DNA of 48,188 nt. Source: Acidobacteriaceae bacterium. GTDB lineage: Bacteria > Acidobacteriota > Terriglobia > Terriglobales > Acidobacteriaceae. The stretch is from NCBI GenBank assembly GCA_003138975.1, contig PLHQ01000209.1, forward strand, positions 87,022 to 135,209, written 5' to 3'. Shown here one piece after another: positions 43,829 through 48,188 of this stretch. The notes beneath the pieces were generated by a model. The model saw only the letters and a list, made by a program, of their open reading frames with translations, searched no databases and was not told where the DNA came from. The position numbers and the translations under genes are program-made. Positions within the stretch are counted from its first letter, which is position 1. Every line of letters begins with the position of its first letter.

Positions 43829-44794
43829 CTAGCCGCTCTTACCCGACTCCGCCAGCCTCATACTCACAATCACCGTATGCGCCAGGCTCTCCACCACGGC
43901 CACATCACCTTCATCAAAATTAAACGGCTCCGTCGCGAGGACCATCAGCAACCCCACCGTGTCGCGCTCATAACGAACCGGTGCCGCCAGAATCGATCGC
44001 ACGCCCAGCCTCCGGCAACTCTCCAAATCCACTCTCGGATCGTTCTCCGTATCATCGCACCGTAAAGTTTTTCCCGCGCGAAAGCACTCTCCCGAAAGTC
44101 CCGAGTTCACATCCAACCGCGTCCCCAGCGCCGGCGCTTTTTCCCCAACGCTGGCCCGGCACATCACCGCGCCCTTATGGACGAGCGCAATCGCCGCGCT
44201 CGTGCCCCGCGTCAGCGACCGCGCACGCTCTCCAATCAGCCGCAACGCCGCCGTCAAATCCGTGCCCAGCGAACTGAATTCATATTGCACCGTCGCCGAC
44301 GCCGCACCTCCATCCGCATTTCCCGCCGCTGTCCATGCCTCCGCTTCCAAACTAACGGTCATGGGATCGCGATCCGCTCCTCCAGCAGACTTCGCTCCCG
44401 CAGGCCAAGCCATCCTGCCCAATGCAACCTTCGGTGCGATGTGGCTGGGCGCACCCGCATTCAGCGTCAACCAATCGTTCAATCGCCGCCGCCCATCCTC
44501 CGGCAAATCCGAGAAGCGCACCCCCGCACGCCCCAGCGCATCGGCCCACGCGATGTATCCCGTAGTCTCGAAGTGCGCCTCTGGTTCGGAAAGATCTAGC
44601 TTCACCCGGACGCGCCGCTCCCGGTCCGGCAACTGCCCATCGCGATTGCTTTCCGTCTGCATCGACAAGCCCTCTTCACTCAGGTCTAAAATCATGCCGC
44701 CCGTCACGCCATCGAAGCTGGCAAACGCCGGGGCATGCACCATCTGCCGCCAACATCTCCGCCGTTCCCCAGCCAGCTCGTGATTCTTTTCCAT
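43829..44794 (-). CDS. PilZ-GAF two-domain protein
   Basis: Signalling protein of 321 residues joining a PilZ domain to a GAF domain. The PilZ part (residues about 8-110) has the c-di-GMP motif residues ERRRCWR and DLSEEGLSM (the RxxxR and D/NxSxxG). The GAF part (about 170-320) has SSLGTDLTAALRLIGERAR, SAAIALVHKGAVMCRASVG, GLSGECFRAGKTLRCDD and VRSILAAPVRYERDTVGLLMVL. The ATG at 44794 is one of several possible starts; 44818 is also in frame and no ribosome binding site is clear. It is divergent from another PilZ gene. Confidence 0.8.
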   Translation of the reverse strand: MEKNHELAGERRRCWRQMVHAPAFASFDGVTGGMILDLSEEGLSMQTESNRDGQLPDRERRVRVKLDLSEPEAHFETTGYIAWADALGRAGVRFSDLPEDGRRRLNDWLTLNAGAPSHIAPKVALGRMAWPAGAKSAGGADRDPMTVSLEAEAWTAAGNADGGAASATVQYEFSSLGTDLTAALRLIGERARSLTRGTSAAIALVHKGAVMCRASVGEKAPALGTRLDVNSGLSGECFRAGKTLRCDDTENDPRVDLESCRRLGVRSILAAPVRYERDTVGLLMVLATEPFNFDEGDVAVVESLAHTVIVSMRLAESGKSG

Positions 44795-44948
44795 AACTTC
44801 GAGCAAATGAATTCCCATAAGAATGATGAGATAGCCCGCCAACAGAAAAAAGTGCTACCGCGGATTCCCCAACCTGGAAGCCGCACTCGCTCACCTGCTA
44901 TACTTCAGCCCGTCCAAACTGGGTTATCATCCACCGGAGACTTGCTCG

Positions 44949-45287
44949 ATGCCTCCACCCCCGGAGCGACGCCGTGATCCCCGCGTCAAAGTGAAGGTGC
45001 CCGTCGAGATCTATCTCGAGGGCAACGACATACCATTTCGCACCGCCACATCCGACCTCAGCCTGCACGGCTGCTACATTGAGACCTTCTCTCCTTTTCC
45101 CATTGGCACCGTCCTCGAACTCAAGCTTCAGGCAAACAGCACGCTCCTGGTGCTGGCTACTGTCGTCGCCAGCGACCCTCAAGTCGGCAACGGCATCCAT
45201 TTCACCAAGATGCTCCCCGAAGACGTCGAAGAACTGAAGGCTTTCCTGGCCGCGGCAGAAAAAGCAGGGACGGAGAACGCGGGATAA
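44949..45287 (+). CDS. PilZ-domain protein (c-di-GMP binding)
   Basis: 112-residue stand-alone PilZ domain. The binding residues are in ERRRDPRVKVKVPVEIYL (RxxxR) and SDLSLHGCYIETF (DxSxxG); the rest is a beta-barrel and a C-terminal helix (DVEELKAFLAAAEK). The ATG at 44949 has CCGGAGA about nine bases upstream. It is read in the opposite direction to the PilZ-GAF gene, 155 bases apart, so both may be under one divergent control region. The target is unknown. Confidence 0.85.
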   Translation: MPPPPERRRDPRVKVKVPVEIYLEGNDIPFRTATSDLSLHGCYIETFSPFPIGTVLELKLQANSTLLVLATVVASDPQVGNGIHFTKMLPEDVEELKAFLAAAEKAGTENAG

Positions 45288-45332
45288 CCGCACCGCCAGT
45301 CCCGCCGGCCCGCACCACATTACAATTCTCCG

Positions 45333-45818
45333 ATGGCGCACAAAACCAACGCCGTTCGCCTGCTCGATCAGCTGGGGATCCGCTACGAGCTGCGCGAATA
45401 CGACGTCGACGAGAGCGACCTGGCGGCGGAGAGCGTGGCCGCCAAGATCGGACTCCCACCGGCGCAGGTGTTCAAAACTCTGGTGGCGCGCGGCGACCGC
45501 AGCGCCGCTTGTTTCGCCGTCGTACCCGGCGATGCCGAGCTGGATCTGAAAGCCCTGGCTTCGGCCTCGGGAAACCGCAAGATCCAACTGGTTCCCGTGA
45601 AGGAACTGCAAGCACTCACGGGATATATCCGCGGAGGCGTCACCGCTCTCGCCGGCAAGAAAGACTATCCCGTGTACGCGGATGAAACCATCGAGTTGTT
45701 CGACGTCATCTCCATTTCAGCTGGCATTCGCGGGATGCAAATCCTGCTCTTCCCGGCTGACTATCTGACCGCGACCAAAGCCACCGTGGCAGCCCTAGCG
45801 CGCCCGAAACAGACGTGA
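45333..45818 (+). CDS. ybaK: Cys-tRNA(Pro)/aminoacyl-tRNA deacylase, YbaK/EbsC family
   Basis: Hydrolyses mischarged Cys-tRNA(Pro) made by prolyl-tRNA synthetase. The 161-residue product starts MAHKTNAVRLLDQLGIRYEL. The conserved lysine is in QVFKTLVARGD, followed by CFAVVPGDAELDLKALA, the GGVTALAGKKDYPVYADE block and ISISAGIRGMQILLFPADYL, typical of the YbaK branch. It starts 45 bases after the PilZ gene, with no clear ribosome binding site. The symbol is given because the match is good over the full length. Confidence 0.9.
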   Translation: MAHKTNAVRLLDQLGIRYELREYDVDESDLAAESVAAKIGLPPAQVFKTLVARGDRSAACFAVVPGDAELDLKALASASGNRKIQLVPVKELQALTGYIRGGVTALAGKKDYPVYADETIELFDVISISAGIRGMQILLFPADYLTATKATVAALARPKQT

Positions 45819-45907
45819 TCCCCCTCCACGCCAAGAAAGAAAAGGCCAGTCCCCAACCTCCGCGCTCCCGACATCACCATTCATTCGTCCACTCCCTTTC
45901 CAAATCC

Positions 45908-46212
45908 CCAAATTGCATTGTCATCCTGAAGCGACTGCCTTATCGTCGCTGAAGGATCCCTAGGTCGCCACACGCACCTGTGGGACTGCATTTGTCAGCT
46001 ATACATTAGGTATTTGATATTGCGAAAAGCTAGTCAAGGTTGGGTGAACAGGAGTGGTGTGGAAATCATTGGGAACGGGGGGTCAAGAAACCAAAAGGTT
46101 GCGAGTTGTGGAATTCCGCCTTTGGCAAAGAATGCCAAAGATGGGGCACCCGGCCGTTCTTGTCGGGATCGCTTTTGAAATCTCCGCGATATCCGTCGGG
46201 ATGACAATTTGG
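45908..46212. repeat. Repeat-derived 305-base element with inverted ends
   Basis: The region between ybaK and the VOC gene (about 550 bases) has no coding signal that I trust. ATTGTCATCC at 45917-45926 is the exact reverse complement of GGATGACAAT at 46199-46208. The outer flanks CCAAATTG and CAATTTGG also mirror, with a 5-base insert on the left. Within are AGCGAC/GTCGCT (45930-45950) and a REP-like hairpin at 46120-46140. This looks like a small non-autonomous element (MITE- or REPIN-like). Confidence 0.5.
46120..46151 (-). repeat. GGTGCCC-headed palindrome (class 2 copy H)
   Basis: CTTTGGCA (46120-46127), loop AAGAA, TGCCAAAG (46133-46140), then on the minus strand the head GGGTGCCCCAT (46151-46141). 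The head shares GGTGCCC with the palindrome beside the transposase gene at 47742-47776. Confidence 0.55.
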
Positions 46213-46372
46213 CGGGTCCCGAGTGTGCACCGACAAGACGCCCCGTTGCAAACCCACCGCCCTTCCCTTACATTTGGACCGCCAAAACATGGACAGCGGA
46301 GCTGCGGTTTCCGCGCGGCCAACGCAGCCTTGATGCGAAGGGTTGATTCGTCCAGCGGACTCGGAGGAACTC

Positions 46373-46690
46373 ATGGCAAACACATTTGGTACGGATATTT
46401 TGATTCAGGCAGCGGACCCGATGGAGGCCGCCAAGTTCTACGTCAAGGAACTTGGCTTTGAGGTCACGGATGAGGAATCAAATATGGTCAGCCTCCACGG
46501 AAAGAACATCAACTTTTTCATTGAGCGAGGGCCTGCTCTTGGACCGGTTTTCGAAGTTACGGTAGAAAGCGTTCAGGAAGCCAAAACGCGTCTCAAGAAA
46601 AAGGGTTGCCAGATCGTGAAAGATGAGCCTAAGTTCCCGCGATGTTACATCAAAGATCCATACGGTCTGATTTATAACCTGACGGAGTGA
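46373..46690 (+). CDS. VOC-family (glyoxalase/bleomycin resistance-like) protein
   Basis: 105-residue protein of the vicinal-oxygen-chelate fold. The ATG at 46373 has CGGAGGA six bases upstream; the frame reaches back to 46343. The segment PMEAAKFYVKELGFEVTDEE is the usual first half, with FEVTVESVQEAKTRLKKKGCQIV and YIKDPYGLIYNLTE in the second half. No metal-binding set can be assigned with confidence. Single-domain members like this act as dimers. The substrate is unknown. Confidence 0.8.
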   Translation: MANTFGTDILIQAADPMEAAKFYVKELGFEVTDEESNMVSLHGKNINFFIERGPALGPVFEVTVESVQEAKTRLKKKGCQIVKDEPKFPRCYIKDPYGLIYNLTE

Positions 46691-46725
46691 TTTCGGCGTC
46701 GGCAGTTATAGCTGAGGGACCGGAA

Positions 46726-46805
46726 GTAAGAATCCCCGCTCCTTCGGCTTCGCTCAGGGCAAGCTCTCCTGCCTCGCTTCTCTCTCGCGCGTCGCAATGA
46801 CAAGA
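46726..46805. repeat. Remnant of a common dispersed intergenic repeat
   Basis: This 80-base stretch reads like the palindromic repeats that give the peptide CPERSRR when translated (CTTCGGCTTCGCTCAGG at 46742-46758) and ends in GCGTCGCAATGACAAG. Similar sequences recur in intergenic regions of several phyla. It lies between the VOC gene and the convergent membrane protein gene, and no gene is present. Confidence 0.4.
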
Positions 46806-46814
46806 CTTTTGTGG

Positions 46815-47660
46815 CTATCCCAGAATCGCGTGCGTGATCCCCTGCCACCAGGAAGGATTGTGCCGCCACATGTATACCGCGAGGCTTTGGCCCACGATCA
46901 ACAACGGCAGCGCATAGAGATATACCTTGTGGACGCGCCGGTCTACCAGCAGGTCGCGCGCAACGCCTAGAACCATCAGCAGGTCCAGGCAAGGATAGAA
47001 GAGATTGTGGTTGAACAAGTAGTCAAAGCGGCCGATGGGCGCGTCCATGAGCGCGCAGGTTGCGATGAAGATCAGCCGGCGGTGCAGCTCTGGTTTCGTG
47101 CGCCAATAAATGGCAAGCGCAATGGGCACGCCGAAGGCGATCATGTCGAAGAACGGGATGCTCAGAAAAGCATCCGCGCCGCTCTGATGGAGTTGAACCG
47201 TGTCAAAGCGGGCCATGATGATGGCGGTGGCAGTGCCCAGCGGAACCATCACCGTGGCGAGCCCGGCGCCAAACCAGCCGAGGAAGCGGTGCCAACTGAC
47301 TTTGTGTATACGGACCAGCGTCGACTGACAAATGAAGAAGATCACCCACCCGGCGAAAGCCGAGCCGTGAATCCAGAGAATGAAGGGCCGCGGCACCGCG
47401 GGATGGAACAGATTGTCGTTGACCGTACGCTTGAAGCCGTCGACCACAATGGCCGCGACCAGCAGCGACATCGCAAAATAGAAATAGCGATGCACAATCC
47501 CGTTGCGACCGGTCAAGGTCAGCGTGCTGATTTTTTTCTCCGGGCCCACGGCAGGCCCGACGTGCTCTGCGTTGACAGTGGACATGGAAGGGTGAGCTGG
47601 GACTTCGCTTCCGTTTGCCCGGCGTACGAGAGGATACACGTCGAGCGTCCGGTTCGCCAT
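46815..47660 (-). CDS. Polytopic membrane protein of unknown function
   Basis: 281-residue membrane protein with about seven hydrophobic segments from residue 60 on (YFYFAMSLLVAAIVV, ILWIHGSAFAGWVIFFICQSTLV, LGWFGAGLATVMVPLGTATAII, FFDMIAFGVPIALAIY, LIFIATCALMDAPIG, and two more). Conserved His residues lie in FHPAVPRPFILWIHGSAF and RIHKVSWHRFLGW, which may bind heme or metal. I recall such proteins as unnamed membrane proteins in many Acidobacteriota. The ATG at 47660 is used; the ATG at 47585 would remove 25 residues. Neither has a good ribosome binding site. Confidence 0.6.
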   Translation of the reverse strand: MANRTLDVYPLVRRANGSEVPAHPSMSTVNAEHVGPAVGPEKKISTLTLTGRNGIVHRYFYFAMSLLVAAIVVDGFKRTVNDNLFHPAVPRPFILWIHGSAFAGWVIFFICQSTLVRIHKVSWHRFLGWFGAGLATVMVPLGTATAIIMARFDTVQLHQSGADAFLSIPFFDMIAFGVPIALAIYWRTKPELHRRLIFIATCALMDAPIGRFDYLFNHNLFYPCLDLLMVLGVARDLLVDRRVHKVYLYALPLLIVGQSLAVYMWRHNPSWWQGITHAILG

Positions 47661-47741
47661 CTTTTTCGGATTCGTTCAAAGGAAAAGGGCGGGCTGGCCT
47701 ACCCTTGGTTTTTTCTGGTTACGCCTACATCAAGAGGCTGC

Positions 47742-47776
47742 CCCAGCTTTGCTGGTTTTGCAAAGCTGGGCACCAC
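47742..47776 (-). repeat. Palindrome next to the RAYT gene (class 2 copy G)
   Basis: CCCAGCTTTGC (47742-47752) and GCAAAGCTGGG (47760-47770) form a perfect 11-bp stem with a 7-base loop. On the minus strand it is preceded by GTGGTG (47776-47771). It lies 24 bases after the transposase stop codon, in the same orientation as that gene. Confidence 0.7.
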
Positions 47777-47800
47777 GGACCTCGACCCCGCCGACTGGCA

Positions 47801-48188
47801 TTACGCTATCTTCCTCACTTTCAGCCCCGCCTTCCGCTCTTCATTCACCAGCACGGCTCCGCGCTCGCCGTCAGCATAATGCCGGTAGCTGCTCCAGTCC
47901 CAGTGTTGAGGTTCCAGCCCCAGTCCCCGTTTTACCGGATTGCGATGCATGTAGCGCAGCTTCTCCACCCGCTTTTTCTCCGTGAACACCACAAAGTCAT
48001 AGAAGCGCGCCTGCCAGATATGCCCGCTATCCAAAGCCGTGTCCCACAAGCTGCCCTGCCGCGGATCGCTGGCCGAGCGCTGCTTGTGCAGCAGCCGCCG
48101 CGCGAAGCCCTGCTTGATCGCTTGCATCACCTTGAACGGATCGCCGGCAGATGCTCGCGGGATTCGGCCTAAAGTACACAAAAAATAG
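47801..48188 (-). CDS. REP-associated tyrosine transposase (RAYT), C-terminal part
   Basis: Transposase of the Y1/IS200-like type that acts on REP palindromes. The frame is open to the right edge, so only the last about 128 residues are present. The RAYT signature is clear: GHIWQARFYDFVVFTEKK, VEKLRYMHRNPVKRGL, and QHWDWSSYRHYADGE, with VMQAIKQGFARRLL before it. The N-terminal HUH motif and any start are outside the window. It is not flanked by classic IS ends here; instead a palindrome lies just beyond its stop, as is usual for RAYT genes, which mobilise REPs in trans. Confidence 0.85.
   Translation of the reverse strand, partial: YFLCTLGRIPRASAGDPFKVMQAIKQGFARRLLHKQRSASDPRQGSLWDTALDSGHIWQARFYDFVVFTEKKRVEKLRYMHRNPVKRGLGLEPQHWDWSSYRHYADGERGAVLVNEERKAGLKVRKIA

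Noticed and set aside
46054-46461. 135-codon plus-strand frame before and into the VOC gene
   Set aside because: Lies in repeat-derived sequence and overlaps the VOC start in another frame; no domain recognised.
47007-47879. 290-codon plus-strand frame over the membrane protein and RAYT end
   Set aside because: Highly charged translation antisense to a polytopic membrane protein; crosses a palindrome and two genes.

Overview
The window looks like a chromosomal segment of a GC-rich (roughly 58-60 % by eye), Gram-negative soil-type bacterium, most likely an Acidobacteriota (Terriglobia-like). This is an inference from gene content: a tripartite RND pump with an outer-membrane lipoprotein channel, large secreted Asp-box propeller proteins, Tat and lipoprotein signals, a large TPR protein ending in a conserved C-terminal TPR block, a short-form N-acetylglutamate synthase attached to the arg operon, and many dispersed GTGG-headed palindromes. 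No rRNA, tRNA, CRISPR array, prophage or replication origin was seen.

Layout. 0.2-6.3 kb: RND efflux operon (permease, membrane fusion protein, outer-membrane channel). 6.3-6.8 kb: a 67-residue orphan gene with its own promoter-like sequence. 6.8-14.9 kb, minus strand: an overlapping arginine operon argR-argC-argB-argF-argG-argH-argA(short), followed by a FucP-type sugar transporter. Two ARG boxes lie over the start of argR, so the product of the first gene probably represses its own operon. 15.1-17.4 kb: glycerol uptake and phosphorylation (glpF-glpK). 17.5-22.8 kb: secreted GH130-type glycosidase, divergent PfkB-type sugar kinase, and a large secreted Asp-box propeller protein. 22.8-25.4 kb: a three-domain acyl-activating, carrier and acyltransferase fusion. 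25.5-26.5 kb: a zinc-ribbon membrane protein and a gene interrupted by an in-frame TGA. 26.9-32.5 kb: TPR protein, small membrane protein, LOG-family protein, thiE. 32.6-39.7 kb: mixed single genes (YdeI-like, FGE-like, SDR, small membrane protein, HpaI-type aldolase, GT-C-like membrane protein, YceH-like, aldo/keto reductase). 39.9-41.5 kb: a frameshifted RHS-type gene and its partner. 41.7-48.2 kb: lipoprotein, NmrA-like protein, two divergent PilZ genes, ybaK, a VOC protein, a membrane protein and an edge-truncated REP-associated transposase (RAYT).

Main discoveries. (1) Positions 25969-26535 read best as one selenoprotein. An in-frame TGA falls exactly on the second Cys of the AhpD/CMD-type CxxC motif. 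All other catalytic residues are in register, and a hairpin with a G-led loop begins 18 nt after the UGA, as expected for a bacterial SECIS. Automated callers would report two hypothetical fragments. (2) A family of hairpins headed by GTGG occurs at least six times. Four copies sit in gaps between convergent genes. Two have entered coding sequence in frame (thiE and the YceH-like gene). A second hairpin type lies just beyond the 3' end of a RAYT transposase, which suggests an active or recent REP/RAYT system. (3) The arg operon has all seven genes overlapping by 1-14 nt, with the NAGS gene starting inside the end of argH.
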